64,000 nucleotides of DNA from Pseudoxanthomonas winnipegensis (GCF_004283755.1 NZ_SHMH01000013.1:1-64000), one strand, 5' to 3'. Counted from the first letter of the stretch, positions 29,099 to 38,482 are shown. Program-made: numbers and translations. Notes: generated by a model not told the origin, from the letters alone.

Positions 29099-32000
29099 AT
29101 GACGCGGACGCATCGGCATCGCGCTGCATGGCGACGGGCGTGGGCGCTGCTGTGGCTGTGCGTGTTGCTGACGCCGGCCGCGTCGGCCCTGGCCGCCGCC
29201 TCGCTGTCGCCGGCGCCGCCGCTGCGCGACTACGCCATCGACCTGTGGACCTCGCGCGAGGGCCTGCCGCACAACTCGATCCGCGACATCGCCCAGACCC
29301 CGGACGGCTATCTGTGGTTCGGCACCTGGGAAGGGCTGACGCGCTACAACGGCCTGGACTTCACCACCTTCGACCGCGGTACCCGGCCGGCGCTGGCCGA
29401 TAACGGCATCGGCGCGCTGTACGTCTCGCCGGACGGCGCGCTGTGGCTGAGCGATTCGCGCGGCAACATCAGCCGCTACGGCACCGATGGCACGTTCAAG
29501 ATCTGGCCGCGGCCGGCCGATGCGCCGGCCGTGCTGCTGCCGGCGATGACCATGGACCGCCACGGCCGGCTGTGGATGCTGTTCGAGGGCCGGGGCCTGG
29601 CCTGCCTGGAGCCGGACGGCCGCTACCGCTACGAGACGCCGGGGCCGGATTCGCCGCTGCGCACGGCCTATGCGCACCTGGCCGTCGATGCGCAGGATCG
29701 CGTCCTGGTCGGCAGCACCGAGGGCCTGCTGCGGCGCGATGACGACGGCACGCTGCACAACGTGTCCCAGGAGGCCGGCCTGCCGCCCGGCGCGGCCTGG
29801 CCCTACCTGGCGCCGGACGGCGCGCTGTGGGTGGTGGCGCAGGACCATCTGTACCGCATGGAGGGCCAGGGCCTGGTGCTGCGCCATGTGCTGCCCAAGG
29901 TGGGGCGCCCCAGTTCGATGCTGCAGGACCGGCGCGGCGAGCTGTGGATCGGCACAGAAGGCGGCGAGGTGCTGCGCATCGGGCGCAACGGCGTGGAGAC
30001 CCTGACCTCGGCCTGGCCGCTGCCGGGCGGGCGGATCACCGCGCTGAAGGAAGACGCCGAGGGGAGCCTCTGGATCGGTGCCAACGGCGGCCTGTTCCGC
30101 CTGCACGAGACGCTGTTCTCCAACATCACCAAGCGCCACGGCCTGGACTCGGACTACGTGCGCGCGCTGCTGGAGGCGCCCGATGGCGCAATGTGGGTAG
30201 GCCATCCGCTGGGCCTGCAGCGGATTAGCGCCGACCGCCACGTCACACCCGTGGCCCTGCCCACCCAGACGGGCAAGCCGCCCTCGGTGTTGAGCCTGGC
30301 GCGCCAGCGCGACGGCACGCTGTGGGTGGGCACGGCCAGCGACGGCGTGTATCGCGTGCCGCTCCACGGCGCGGTCACCCGCTACGGGACCGAGCAGGGC
30401 GTGCCGCAGGGCACCGTGCGCGCGATCAGCGTGGGCCCGGACGATGTGGTGTGGCTGGCCACCCAGCGCGGCTTGGCCTACATCGACGGCGCACGCGCGG
30501 TGCGGCCGCAGGTGCCCGGCCTGCCCAGCGGCCTGATCACCTCGGTCTACAGCGAGCCCGGCGCGGTCTGGATCGGCACGCTGGAAGGCGCGCTGGTGCT
30601 GCGCGGCACCCAGGTGCAGCACCTGCCGCTGGAAGGCCTGGGCGGGGCGCGCACGGTGTTCGGCTTCATCCGCCTGGGCGATGCGGTATGGATCACCACC
30701 GATCGTGGCCTGTACCGCGTGCGCGGCGGCAAGCTGGCGCGCGTGGGCCGCGAGCAGGGCATGCCGGTGGACACGGTGTTCGAGCTGCGGCCCGACCAGG
30801 CCGGCCACCTTTGGATCACCAGCAACCGGGGCGTGCTGTACACCGACCTGGCCAGCCTGGACCGCGTCGCCGACGGCCTGCAGCCACGGGTGGTGCTGAC
30901 CAGCTTCAACGAGATGGACGGCATGGCCAATTCGCAGGCCAACGGCAGCTCGGGGCCGACCGCCGTGGTGCGCGGCGACGGCACGGTGTGGATCGCCACG
31001 GCCGGCGGGGTGACCATCGTCGATCCGGCGCGCATGCAGTGGTTCCGCGATCGGCCCGCGCCGCCGGTGGTGATCGACGAGGTGCAGCGCGACGGCGCGC
31101 CGCTGGCCTGGCGCACCGAGCAGCCGCTGCGCCTCAACGGCGACCAGCGCCTGACGGTCAGCTATGTCGGCCTGAGCTATCTGCTGCCCGAGCGCACCGA
31201 GTACCGCACCAGGCTCGACGGCCTGGACGGCGACTGGGTGCGGCGCGGACATCAGCGCAGCATCGAACTGGCGCGCCTGCCGCCCGGCGACTACACCTTG
31301 CGCGTGTCCGCCGCGCATCCGGACGGGGCGTGGAGCGCGCGGCAGGCGGTGCTGCACTTCACCGTCGAGCCCTTCGTGTGGCAGCGCCACGGCGTGCAGT
31401 TCGGCGCGATCGCGCTGCTGGTGCTGGTGCTGTTCGGCCTGTACCGGTATCGCGTGCACTGGTATCGCCACCGCACCGAGCGCCTGGCCGGGCTGGTCGA
31501 TGCGCGCACCCGCGACCTGCAGGCCCAGGCGCAGCGCCTGCGCCTGGCCGACCAGGAGAAGACCGACCTGCTGGAGCAACTGCGTGCGCAGGCCGAGGCC
31601 TTCGAACGTCAGGCGCGCGAGGACGTGCTGACCGGCCTGCCCAATCGTCGCGCGTTCGAGGAGCGGCTGGCGCAGGAGATGGCCCGGGCCCGACGCAGCG
31701 GCCAGCCGCTGTGCCTGGCGATGCTGGACGTGGACCACTTCAAGCGGGTCAACGACCAGTACTCGCATACCGTCGGCGATGCGGTCCTGCGCGAGGTCGG
31801 CCAGGTGCTGGCCGCGCAGCAGCGCGAGGCCGACATGGCCGCGCGCAGTGGCGGCGAGGAGTTCTGCCTGCTGTTCACCGACACCACGCTGGAACAGGCC
31901 GCGCTGGCCTGCGAGCGGCTGCGCGCGCTGTTCCATGCGCGCCGCGACTGGGGCGGGATCGCCGGCCTGGCCATCACCTTCAGCGCCGGGCTGGTGGTGC

Positions 32001-32101
32001 TGGAGCCCGGAGATGCCGCGCCGGCCTCGCTCTATCAGCGCGCCGATCGCCTGATGTATCGCGCCAAGCGCAATGGGCGCGACCGGATCGAGCACGATTG
32101 A
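29099..32101 (+). CDS. Periplasmic two-component-propeller diguanylate cyclase
   Basis: This 1000-residue membrane enzyme would make c-di-GMP in response to a periplasmic cue. It starts with a signal sequence (AWALLWLCVLLTPAASALAA). Many Reg_prop blades follow (DGYLWFGTWEGLTRYNG, GELWIGTEGGEVLRI, and so on to about residue 640), then a Y_Y_Y domain ending DYTLRVSAAHPDGAWS. One transmembrane helix (FGAIALLVLVLFGLYRYRV, about 765-785), a coiled coil (about 795-840) and a GGDEF domain complete it. The active site is SGGEEF at 917-922, and the inhibitory I-site RxxD (909-912) lies five residues before it, so feedback control by product is expected. No gene nearby reveals the ligand. Confidence 0.9.
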   Translation: MTRTHRHRAAWRRAWALLWLCVLLTPAASALAAASLSPAPPLRDYAIDLWTSREGLPHNSIRDIAQTPDGYLWFGTWEGLTRYNGLDFTTFDRGTRPALADNGIGALYVSPDGALWLSDSRGNISRYGTDGTFKIWPRPADAPAVLLPAMTMDRHGRLWMLFEGRGLACLEPDGRYRYETPGPDSPLRTAYAHLAVDAQDRVLVGSTEGLLRRDDDGTLHNVSQEAGLPPGAAWPYLAPDGALWVVAQDHLYRMEGQGLVLRHVLPKVGRPSSMLQDRRGELWIGTEGGEVLRIGRNGVETLTSAWPLPGGRITALKEDAEGSLWIGANGGLFRLHETLFSNITKRHGLDSDYVRALLEAPDGAMWVGHPLGLQRISADRHVTPVALPTQTGKPPSVLSLARQRDGTLWVGTASDGVYRVPLHGAVTRYGTEQGVPQGTVRAISVGPDDVVWLATQRGLAYIDGARAVRPQVPGLPSGLITSVYSEPGAVWIGTLEGALVLRGTQVQHLPLEGLGGARTVFGFIRLGDAVWITTDRGLYRVRGGKLARVGREQGMPVDTVFELRPDQAGHLWITSNRGVLYTDLASLDRVADGLQPRVVLTSFNEMDGMANSQANGSSGPTAVVRGDGTVWIATAGGVTIVDPARMQWFRDRPAPPVVIDEVQRDGAPLAWRTEQPLRLNGDQRLTVSYVGLSYLLPERTEYRTRLDGLDGDWVRRGHQRSIELARLPPGDYTLRVSAAHPDGAWSARQAVLHFTVEPFVWQRHGVQFGAIALLVLVLFGLYRYRVHWYRHRTERLAGLVDARTRDLQAQAQRLRLADQEKTDLLEQLRAQAEAFERQAREDVLTGLPNRRAFEERLAQEMARARRSGQPLCLAMLDVDHFKRVNDQYSHTVGDAVLREVGQVLAAQQREADMAARSGGEEFCLLFTDTTLEQAALACERLRALFHARRDWGGIAGLAITFSAGLVVLEPGDAAPASLYQRADRLMYRAKRNGRDRIEHD

Positions 32102-32149
32102 GTGCTTGGGGGTGTGGGGTTTGGGTTGAGGGCCGCCTTGTGAGCGTCC

Positions 32150-32240
32150 TTCTTTCCCGCGAAAGCGAAAACCGCGCGACTTTGATTCCTTGCGCGAACG
32201 TCCATGGATTCCCGCTTTAGCGGGAATGGCGATAGGTGGT
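32150..32240. repeat. Degenerate CCCGCGAAAGCGGG-type intergenic repeat pair
   Basis: Between the cyclase and the macro protein lie CTTTCCCGCGAAAGCG and a facing ATTCCCGCTTTAGCGGGAATGGC. Both resemble the repeats at 39522-39786, of the common proteobacterial type bearing GGAATCCA and GGGAATGRC words. Confidence 0.6.
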
Positions 32241-32279
32241 GTGTTGCGGGCCCAGCGCTGGTCGCCGCAAGGACCATCG

Positions 32280-32786
32280 CTAGCGCAGCAGCGCTTCGTA
32301 CAGGGCTAGGTCTTTCTGCGAGAAGCAGCAGAACAGCACCTCGCGCAGGCTCGGATATGCGACAGCCTCGGCGCGCACGGTCTCCACGGCGATCTTGGCC
32401 GCAGGCGCCGGAGGAAAGCCATAGATGCCGGTGCTGATGCAGGGAAAGGCGAGGCTGGCCAGGTCGCGTTCGCCGGCCAGGCGCAGGCTGTTGCGGTAGC
32501 AGTCGGCCAGCAGCGCCGCCTCGCCATGTTCGCCGCCGTGCCAGACCGGCCCGACGGTGTGGATCACGTAGCGCGCCGGCAGGCGATAGCCGGCGGTGAT
32601 GCGCGCCTGCCCGGTCTGGCAGCCACCGAGCAGCCGGCACGCGGCCACCAGCTCCGGGCCGGCGGCGCGATGGATGGCGCCATCGACGCCGCCACCGCCG
32701 AGCAGGCTGCTGTTGGCGGCATTGACGATGGCATCGACCTGAAGCGTGGTGATGTCGGCGCGGAGGGCACGGAGTTCGGGTGGCAT
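32280..32786 (-). CDS. Macro-domain O-acetyl-ADP-ribose deacetylase-like protein
   Basis: This 168-residue single macro domain runs from ATG 32786; the 108 upstream codons overlap the regulator gene in a wrong frame and are dropped. Active-site and ligand loops are clear: [20 protein letters not shown] then IHRAAG, and [14 protein letters not shown]. Members of the YmdB/MacroD class hydrolyse O-acetyl-ADP-ribose and ADP-ribosyl-glutamate. It is unrelated in sequence to the ThsA macro domain in the ICE. Monocistronic; 47 bases downstream of the XRE-cupin gene. Confidence 0.9.
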   Translation of the reverse strand: MPPELRALRADITTLQVDAIVNAANSSLLGGGGVDGAIHRAAGPELVAACRLLGGCQTGQARITAGYRLPARYVIHTVGPVWHGGEHGEAALLADCYRNSLRLAGERDLASLAFPCISTGIYGFPPAPAAKIAVETVRAEAVAYPSLREVLFCCFSQKDLALYEALLR

Positions 32787-32833
32787 GGGAGCAGCCTGCG
32801 ACGGCGCGCGTGGCCTGGGTGCGAAGACGGGCG

Positions 32834-33376
32834 TCAGTACACGACGTTGCGCACCAGCCGCAGCGGCGCCTCGCCATCGTTGCGGTAGGCGTAGTCGCCG
32901 GCATCGCTGGCGAACACCAGGTGTTCCCCCGCGGCGAACTGGCGCAGGCCGTGGACGCTCTCCAGCGTCAGCGTGCCTTCGATCACCAGCAGCAGCTCGC
33001 GCCAGCCGGCCGGATCGGCCTGCGAGGCATAGCGCTCGCCCGGCATCAGCGTCCACTGCCACAGTTCGACCTGATGGCCTGCCGGCACGCTGGACAGCAT
33101 CACGCCGCACGAGGCGGGGTCGCGTCCGCGCCAGGCCAGCGCATCCACGCGCGTCGGGTCGTCGATCGCCGCGGACTTGAGCAGGTCGGCGAACTGCACC
33201 CCCAGCGCCGCGGCCAAGCGGTCCAGGGTGTTGAGGCTGACGTTGGCATCGCCCGATTCGATCGCCACCAGCATCCGCCGGCTGACCTGGGCGGCCTCGG
33301 CCAGCGCCTGCTGGCTCAGGCCGGCCTGCTGGCGCAGGCGGCGCAGATTGCCGGCTACATGTTCGAGCACGCTCAT
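32834..33376 (-). CDS. XRE-cupin transcriptional regulator
   Basis: This 180-residue two-domain regulator has an HTH at residues about 8-62 ([20 protein letters not shown] then [20 protein letters not shown]), then a cupin_2 sensor domain ([20 protein letters not shown] then [11 protein letters not shown]...[12 protein letters not shown]). The start is ATG 33376; the very long frame upstream is antisense to the exporter. It is divergent from the RhtA-type exporter, with two identical palindromic sites in the 99-bp spacer, so it most likely controls the exporter and itself in response to a small ligand bound by the cupin. Confidence 0.9.
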   Translation of the reverse strand: MSVLEHVAGNLRRLRQQAGLSQQALAEAAQVSRRMLVAIESGDANVSLNTLDRLAAALGVQFADLLKSAAIDDPTRVDALAWRGRDPASCGVMLSSVPAGHQVELWQWTLMPGERYASQADPAGWRELLLVIEGTLTLESVHGLRQFAAGEHLVFASDAGDYAYRNDGEAPLRLVRNVVY

Positions 33377-33393
33377 CGCGCCTCCGTCCGGTT

Positions 33394-33445
33394 GCGCACT
33401 ATATTGCGCGTCATTAGATTGACCATCCTGCGCAATATAGTGCGC
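33394..33445. promoter_or_regulatory. Paired operator between XRE-cupin gene and exporter
   Basis: GCGCACTATATTGCGC (33394-33409) and its exact reverse complement GCGCAATATAGTGCGC (33430-33445). Each site is itself a GCGCA-N6-TGCGC palindrome. Starts are 36 bp apart, so both lie on nearly one face of the helix, and they flank the probable divergent promoters. Confidence 0.8.
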
Positions 33446-33475
33446 AGCCTCGCGCTCATCCACTGCAGGCTCTTC

Positions 33476-34366
33476 GTGTCCGCCTCGTCCCCCTCGCTGA
33501 AGTCCTCGGTGCTGTTCCCGGTGCTGCTGTTGCTCGCCTCGATGGTGTCCATCCAGGCCGGCGCGAGCCTGGCCAAGACGCTGTTCCCGGTGGTCGGCGC
33601 CACCGGCGCGACCGCGCTGCGGCTCGGCTCCGGCACGGTGCTGCTGTGGATCGCCTTCCGCCCCTGGACGCTGCCCTGGCGCGCGCTGCCGTGGAAGATG
33701 CTGATCGGCTACGGCGTGTCGCTGGGCACGATGAATACCTTGTTCTATCTCGCCCTGCAGACCGTGCCGCTGGGCCTGGCGGTGGCGCTGGAGTTCACCG
33801 GCCCTCTGGCGCTGGCGCTGCTGGGCTCGCGCCGCGCGCTGGATCTGGTGTGGGCGCTGCTGGCCGCGCTCGGCCTGGTGCTGCTGGTGCCGTGGCCGGG
33901 TCGCGACGCCGCGCTGGATCCGTTCGGCGTGGCGTGTGCGGTCGGCGCGGGCGTGTGCTGGGCGCTGTACATCGTCTTCGGGCAGAAGGCCGGCGCCGGG
34001 CACGGCCCGCGCATGGTCGCGCTGGGCTCGTCCATCGCCGCGATGGTGGCCGTGCCCTGGGGCGTGATTCACGCCGGTAGCGCGCTGCTGGCGCCGGCGC
34101 TGCTGCCGGCGGCGCTGGGCGTGGCGGTGCTGTCGATGGCGCTGCCGTACTCGCTGGAGATGATGGCGCTCACCCGCCTGCCCACGCGCACCTTCGGCAT
34201 GCTGATGAGCCTGGAGCCGGCCATCGGCGCCCTGTGCGGACTGGCGTTCCTGCACGAGCGCCTGTCGGGCCTGCAGTGGCTGGCGATCGCCGCGGTGATC
34301 GTGGCCTCGGCCGGGGCCACGCTGGGCGCCCGGACCCCGCCGCCGGCGGCGCCGCTGCCGGACTAG
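33476..34366 (+). CDS. rhtA: RhtA-type amino-acid exporter (EamA/DMT superfamily)
   Basis: This 296-residue inner-membrane transporter has ten predicted helices and matches the 295-residue length of E. coli RhtA, a threonine/homoserine exporter. The start is taken as GTG 33476; a GTG at 33509 is possible. Motifs include SIQAGASLAKTLFPVVGATG, ALEFTGPLALALLGSRRALD, WALYIVFGQKAG and ALPYSLEMMALTRLPTRTFG then MLMSLEPAIGALCGLAFLHE, close to the RhtA pattern. Control is presumably by the divergent XRE-cupin regulator. The substrate is inferred from the family. Confidence 0.85.
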   Translation: MSASSPSLKSSVLFPVLLLLASMVSIQAGASLAKTLFPVVGATGATALRLGSGTVLLWIAFRPWTLPWRALPWKMLIGYGVSLGTMNTLFYLALQTVPLGLAVALEFTGPLALALLGSRRALDLVWALLAALGLVLLVPWPGRDAALDPFGVACAVGAGVCWALYIVFGQKAGAGHGPRMVALGSSIAAMVAVPWGVIHAGSALLAPALLPAALGVAVLSMALPYSLEMMALTRLPTRTFGMLMSLEPAIGALCGLAFLHERLSGLQWLAIAAVIVASAGATLGARTPPPAAPLPD

Positions 34367-34370
34367 GCGC

Positions 34371-34712
34371 TCAGGCGCGCCGCCGCCGGATCTGTTGCGC
34401 CAGCTCCCAGGCGCGGCCGCGCAAGTCGTCCAACCGCTCATTGAGTGCGGCGTAGCCCGGTTTCCAGGCGAAGCGTCCGTCCTGGTACGACTGGCCGAGG
34501 ATCAGGTCGTTGAACGATCCCATGCCGCCGTAGGCGCCGAGCAGGTCGTCCGCGCCGCGATCATCGCCTTGCGCCAGGCGGGACTTCGCGCGTCGCATCC
34601 ATGCGCTCCAGTGGGTATCGCCGTCCTGTTCCAGCACCTGGATCAACGCGTCCAGCACATCGATGAGCGGCTGCAGCGAGGCGTCAGCCGGCGGCGGGAC
34701 TTCGCGCGTCAT
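34371..34712 (-). CDS. Conserved hypothetical protein (DUF6966-like)
   Basis: This 113-residue soluble protein starts at ATG 34712, which shares one base with the rnt stop (TAATG), so it is translationally coupled to RNase T. The visible conserved portion is DGDTHWSAWMRRAKSRLAQG then DDRGADDLLGAYGGMGSFND and LILGQS, resembling a widespread family of unknown function. The C-terminus is Arg-rich (RRRRA). No function is proposed. Confidence 0.7.
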   Translation of the reverse strand: MTREVPPPADASLQPLIDVLDALIQVLEQDGDTHWSAWMRRAKSRLAQGDDRGADDLLGAYGGMGSFNDLILGQSYQDGRFAWKPGYAALNERLDDLRGRAWELAQQIRRRRA

Positions 34713-35371
34713 TATTCGGACGCGGCCTGCATTCGCGGCCACTGGTTGGCGATGTTGCAGAACAGCCGCGCAGTCTGCTCGACGTCGTAGACGGCCGAAT
34801 GCGCCTCGTCGGCGTTCCAGTGCATGCCGGCCGCCTGCACCGCGCGCGCCAGCACCGTCTGCCCGTAGGCCAGCCCGCCCAGGGTGACCGTGTCGAACAC
34901 GCTGAAGGGGTGGAACGGATTGCGCTTGTGCTGAGTGCGCGCCACCGCGGCATTGAGGAAGTGCAGGTCGAAATGCGCGTTGTGCCCGACCAGGATCGCG
35001 CGCTGGCAGTTGTGCTTCTTCACCGCCGCCCGTACCGGCGCGAAGATGTGGTCCAGCGCTTCCTTCTCGGGCTTGGCCAGGCGGAAGGGATGGTCGAGCA
35101 CGATGCCGGTGACCTCCAGCGACTTGGGGTCGATCTCCAGCCCCGGCGCCGGCTCCAGATGCACGCAGGCGGTGTCGCCCAGCACGAAGCGGCCGGCCTC
35201 ATCCAGGTCCAGGGGCACGGCGGCGATCTCCAGCAGCGCGTGGCGGTTCCAGTCGAAGCCGCCGGTCTCCACGTCCACCACCACCGGCAGGAAGCCGCGG
35301 AAACGGCGTGCCATCGGGGTGAAGGGCGGGGCGGTGGGATTCGGCGATAGCGGGGTGGGGGCGTCGTGCAT
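34712..35371 (-). CDS. rnt: Ribonuclease T
   Basis: This DEDDh-type 3-to-5 exonuclease trims tRNA CCA ends and other stable RNA 3-prime ends. It has 219 residues, with the start at 35371 or possibly the second Met at residue 20. Catalytic motifs are [12 protein letters not shown] (Exo I), [16 protein letters not shown] (Exo II) and [16 protein letters not shown] (Exo III with the catalytic His). The [20 protein letters not shown] segment is typical of RNase T rather than DnaQ. A shared hairpin terminator lies upstream, towards the rcnB-like remnant. Confidence 0.92.
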   Translation of the reverse strand: MHDAPTPLSPNPTAPPFTPMARRFRGFLPVVVDVETGGFDWNRHALLEIAAVPLDLDEAGRFVLGDTACVHLEPAPGLEIDPKSLEVTGIVLDHPFRLAKPEKEALDHIFAPVRAAVKKHNCQRAILVGHNAHFDLHFLNAAVARTQHKRNPFHPFSVFDTVTLGGLAYGQTVLARAVQAAGMHWNADEAHSAVYDVEQTARLFCNIANQWPRMQAASE

Positions 35372-35430
35372 CGCGAAAGCCTAGCAGACAGGCCTCGCGC
35401 GTCCGCCCGCGCAAGGCGCTCGCGACCATG

Positions 35431-35461
35431 AAAAAGGGACGCGTCGTTGCCGGCGCGTCCC
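35431..35461. terminator. Hairpin with A/T flanks between rnt and the rcnB-like gene
   Basis: AAAAA then GGGACGCG (35436-35443), 10-nt loop, CGCGTCCC (35454-35461), then TTT. It serves as an intrinsic terminator on the minus strand for the rcnB-like gene, with T tract at 35431-35435, and is weaker on the plus strand. Confidence 0.8.
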
Positions 35462-35488
35462 TTTCGATCGCCGCATGACGCCAGTGGG

Positions 35489-35808
35489 TCAGTGACTGGC
35501 CGCGATCACGCTGGTGATGATGCCAGTGGCCACGGCCACCAGTACATAGTCGTTGTCGACGCGGCGCCACTGGTGACCGCGCGGCGGCGGAGGCAGGTGG
35601 TGAATGCGATAGTCGCGGACGTAGACGCCGCGGTGATCGTGGCCCAGATGCTCGCCACGGCTCCAGTGATGTGGGCATCGTGATGGCGCGCCGGCGGCGG
35701 CGGACCGCGACGGTCGTCATGGCGATCGTCATGATGCTGCGGAGCGGCCATTGCGGTGGCGCTCGCGGCCAGCGACAGAGCCAGGAAGAGGGTGGACAAG
35801 CGTTTCAT
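35489..35808 (-). pseudogene. RcnB-like periplasmic protein gene with a frameshift
   Basis: ATG 35808 has a strong AAAGGAG and encodes a signal peptide (MKRLSTLFLALSLAASATAM then AAPQHHDDRHDDRR), typical of RcnB-family periplasmic proteins tied to metal homeostasis. After HHDAH the original frame turns to nonsense, while the next frame resumes the family pattern: HWSRGEHLGHDHRGVYVRDY, then RIHHLPPPPRGHQWRRVDND and YVLVAVATGIITSVIAASH, ending at 35489. A single missing C (CACATCAC where CACCATCAC would fit) at about 35668-35671 explains the break. It could be a true mutation or a sequencing error in a His-rich run. Restored length is about 106 residues. Confidence 0.8.
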
Positions 35809-35910
35809 GGCGTTCTCCTTTGCAGAGGGCCCGATCTCCGGGCTCGCGTGCAGCCTGCGCTGGCGAATATGAATACGCTGAAAATTTTCGTTACATCCCG
35901 CACTCAGGAG

Positions 35911-36642
35911 TCAGGATTGCGAAAGCCCGCCTGACGGGATATTGGTGGTCGAGGTCTCGTCGCGCTTGTCGCGCGGCGGCAGCGGATGATCGCCCTGTAC
36001 CAGGAACCACACGTTCTCGGCGATGTTGGTGGCGTGGTCGCCGATGCGCTCGAGGTTCTTGGCCATGAACAGCAGATGCGTGCACGGGGTGATGTTGCGC
36101 GCGTCCTCCATCATGTAGGTCAGCAGCTCGCGGAACAGCGAGGTATACATCGCGTCCAGCTCGGCGTCGCGGTCGCGCACTTCCAGCGCCAGCTGCGCGT
36201 CCTGGTCGCGGTAGGCGGCCATGGCGTCGCGCACCAGCTCGGCGGCCAACTGGCCCAGCGAGCGCAGGCCCGTGGCGTGCGGCACCGGCGGCAGCATGTT
36301 CAGCGCCATCGAGCGCTTGGCCACGTTGGAGGCGTAGTCGCCGATGCGCTCGATGTCGTTGGGGATGCGCAGCGCGGCCAGGATCACGCGCAGATCGCGC
36401 GCCATCGGTCCGCGCAGTGCCAGCTGCATGACGTCGTGGCTGACCTTGTCCTCCAGCGTGTCGATGGCCTCGTCGTTGGCGATGATGCGTTCGGCGGCGC
36501 GGTCGTCGCGGCGCTCGACCACGTCCAGCGCCGCTTCCAGCTGGGCCACGGCGATCTCGCCCATGTGCAGGATCTCGGCCGCGATGCGGCGCTGCTCCTC
36601 GTCGTAGCTCTTGACGATGTGGTCGTGCGGGAAGTTGTTCAT
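35911..36642 (-). CDS. phoU: Phosphate-signalling regulator PhoU
   Basis: PhoU couples the PstSCAB transporter to the PhoR/PhoB system as a negative regulator. It has 243 residues from ATG 36642 (MNNFPHDHIVKSYDEEQRRI); 13 further in-frame codons upstream are not used. Two PhoU repeats each show the metal-binding signature: ALRIPNDIERIGDYASNVAK and LLFMAKNLERIGDHATNIAE. It is the last gene of the pst cluster on the minus strand, 138 bases after pstB, so it may have extra expression signals of its own. Confidence 0.95.
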   Translation of the reverse strand: MNNFPHDHIVKSYDEEQRRIAAEILHMGEIAVAQLEAALDVVERRDDRAAERIIANDEAIDTLEDKVSHDVMQLALRGPMARDLRVILAALRIPNDIERIGDYASNVAKRSMALNMLPPVPHATGLRSLGQLAAELVRDAMAAYRDQDAQLALEVRDRDAELDAMYTSLFRELLTYMMEDARNITPCTHLLFMAKNLERIGDHATNIAENVWFLVQGDHPLPPRDKRDETSTTNIPSGGLSQS

Positions 36643-36780
36643 GGGCGCGGGAAATGAGTGGAGAGGAATGTGGAGCTTCAAGCGGGAAGTGAATGGAGAG
36701 GCGTGAGGCGCGAGCGGTGAGGCGTGGAAGAGAGGATCTTGCTGTTTCTCATTCCTCGCTCCTGTTCGCCCCTCAACGTC

Positions 36781-37638
36781 TCATCCGAACCTACCGGTGA
36801 TGTAGTCCTCGGTCTGCTGCTTGGACGGACGCGAGAAGATGATCGAGGTGGCGTCGTGTTCGATCAGATCGCCCAGATACATGAAGGCGGTGTAGTCGCT
36901 CACGCGCGCGGCCTGCTGCATGTTGTGGGTCACGATGGCGATGGTGTAGTCCTGCTTGAGCTCCTCGACCAGCTGCTCGATGCGGCTGGTGGAGATCGGG
37001 TCCAGCGCCGAGGTCGGCTCGTCCAGCAGCAGCACGCTGGGACGCAGCGCCACGGCGCGGGCGATGCACAGGCGCTGCTGCTGGCCGCCGGACAGGCCGA
37101 GCGCGCTCTGGCCCAGTTTGTCCTTCACCTCGTCCCACAGCGCGCCCTGGCGCAGGGCCTGCTCGACGCGGTCGTTCATGTCGGCCTTGGACAGCTTCTC
37201 GTGATGGCGGATGCCGTAGGCCACGTTCTCGAAGATGGTCATCGGGAACGGCACCGGCTTCTGGAACACCATGCCGACCTTGCTGCGCAGGCGGTTCATC
37301 GGGTACTTGGGCGAGAGGATGTCCTCGCCGTCCAGCAGCACCTCGCCGGTGGCGCGCAGCTTGGGGTAGAGCGCGTAGATGCGGTTGAAGATGCGCAGCA
37401 GCGTGGACTTGCCGCAGCCCGACGGGCCGATCAGCGCGGTCACGCGCTTCTCCGGGATCTGCAGGTTGATGCCCTTCAGCGCATGGAAGTTGCCGTAATA
37501 GAAATCCAGGCCGCGGGCCTCGAGCTTGACCTCGGCCGGCGGCAGCGCGCCGCGGTCGGTGGTGACCGGGGTCAGGCGCGGGGAGGGCGAGGCGTGCTGC
37601 ACATCGTTCATGGTGGGATCCATCGAGAGATCAGTCAT
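36781..37638 (-). CDS. pstB: Phosphate ABC transporter ATPase PstB
   Basis: This is the ATP-hydrolysing subunit of the high-affinity phosphate importer. ATG 37638 ([14 protein letters not shown]) gives 285 residues and overlaps the pstA stop by eight bases; starts at 37623 and 37611 are alternatives. It carries Walker [19 protein letters not shown]-loop [20 protein letters not shown], signature [20 protein letters not shown], Walker [18 protein letters not shown] and the H-loop [13 protein letters not shown]. The PstB-specific [10 protein letters not shown] and IEHD tail are present. Confidence 0.95.
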   Translation of the reverse strand: MTDLSMDPTMNDVQHASPSPRLTPVTTDRGALPPAEVKLEARGLDFYYGNFHALKGINLQIPEKRVTALIGPSGCGKSTLLRIFNRIYALYPKLRATGEVLLDGEDILSPKYPMNRLRSKVGMVFQKPVPFPMTIFENVAYGIRHHEKLSKADMNDRVEQALRQGALWDEVKDKLGQSALGLSGGQQQRLCIARAVALRPSVLLLDEPTSALDPISTSRIEQLVEELKQDYTIAIVTHNMQQAARVSDYTAFMYLGDLIEHDATSIIFSRPSKQQTEDYITGRFG

Positions 37639-38482
37639 TGGAGATCCGGTTGCGCAGCAGGAAGAAGCGCGCGCCGAGGCTGACAAGCAGCACGAACACC
37701 GTCAGGACCAGCGCGCCGGCCCAGGCCAGGGTCTGCCAGGTTTCGTAGGGGCTGCCGGCGAACTGGTTCATCACCACCGGCACCGAGGCCATCGGGCGGA
37801 AGATGTTGGTGCTCCAGAACTGGTTGCCGAAGGCGGTGAACAGCAGCGGCGCGGTCTCGCCGGAGATGCGCGCCAGCGCCAGCAGGATGCCGGTGACGAT
37901 GCCGGCCGAGGCGCTGCGGTAGAGCACCTGCATGATCACCTTCCACTGCGGGATGCCCAGCGACAGCGCGGCCTCGCGCATCTGCGCCGGCACCAGGCGC
38001 AGCATCTCGTCGGTGGTGCGCACCACCACCGGCAGCACGATGAAGGCCAGCGAGATCGCGCCGGCCAGCGCCGAGAAGCCGATCACCGACACCACCATCG
38101 CGTACACGAACAGGCCCAGCACGATCGACGGCGCCGACAGCAGGATGTCGTTGACGAAGCGCACGACCGTGCCCGCCTTGCGCGCATTGCCGTACTCGGC
38201 CAGCCAGGTGCCGGCCAGCACGCCCAGCGGCGCGCCGATCGCGATCGCCAGCACGCACATCACCGCGCTGCCGAAGAAGGCGTTGCGCAGGCCGCCTTCC
38301 TGCATCGGCGGCGGCGTGTTCTGGGTGAACAGGTCCAGGTTGACCCCGGCGATGCCCTTGGCCACCAGCGTCCACAGGATCCAGGCCAGGAAGGCCAGGC
38401 CGAACAGCGCGGTGATGCAGGAGACGAAGATCGCCACCGCGTTGACCACGCGGCGACGGGCATAGATGGCGGCGCTGGACAT
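37631..38482 (-). CDS. pstA: Phosphate ABC transporter permease PstA
   Basis: This 283-residue inner-membrane permease has six helices. The EAA-type loop that contacts PstB reads [20 protein letters not shown] then [20 protein letters not shown]. The start ATG 38482 shares one base with the pstC stop (TGATG), and its own end overlaps pstB, so pstC-pstA-pstB are tightly coupled. [19 protein letters not shown] is characteristic of PstA. Confidence 0.95.
   Translation of the reverse strand: MSSAAIYARRRVVNAVAIFVSCITALFGLAFLAWILWTLVAKGIAGVNLDLFTQNTPPPMQEGGLRNAFFGSAVMCVLAIAIGAPLGVLAGTWLAEYGNARKAGTVVRFVNDILLSAPSIVLGLFVYAMVVSVIGFSALAGAISLAFIVLPVVVRTTDEMLRLVPAQMREAALSLGIPQWKVIMQVLYRSASAGIVTGILLALARISGETAPLLFTAFGNQFWSTNIFRPMASVPVVMNQFAGSPYETWQTLAWAGALVLTVFVLLVSLGARFFLLRNRISND

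Noticed and set aside
32280-32786. Macro-domain gene considered as a third Thoeris component
   Set aside because: It is a chromosomal YmdB/MacroD-type hydrolase 16 kb away outside the ICE, with catalytic-loop motifs unlike the ThsA macro domain.
35199-35732. 177-codon minus-strand frame spanning the rcnB-like gene and rnt 5-prime end
   Set aside because: It is a third, wrong frame of the frameshifted rcnB-like gene continuing into rnt; no family resemblance.
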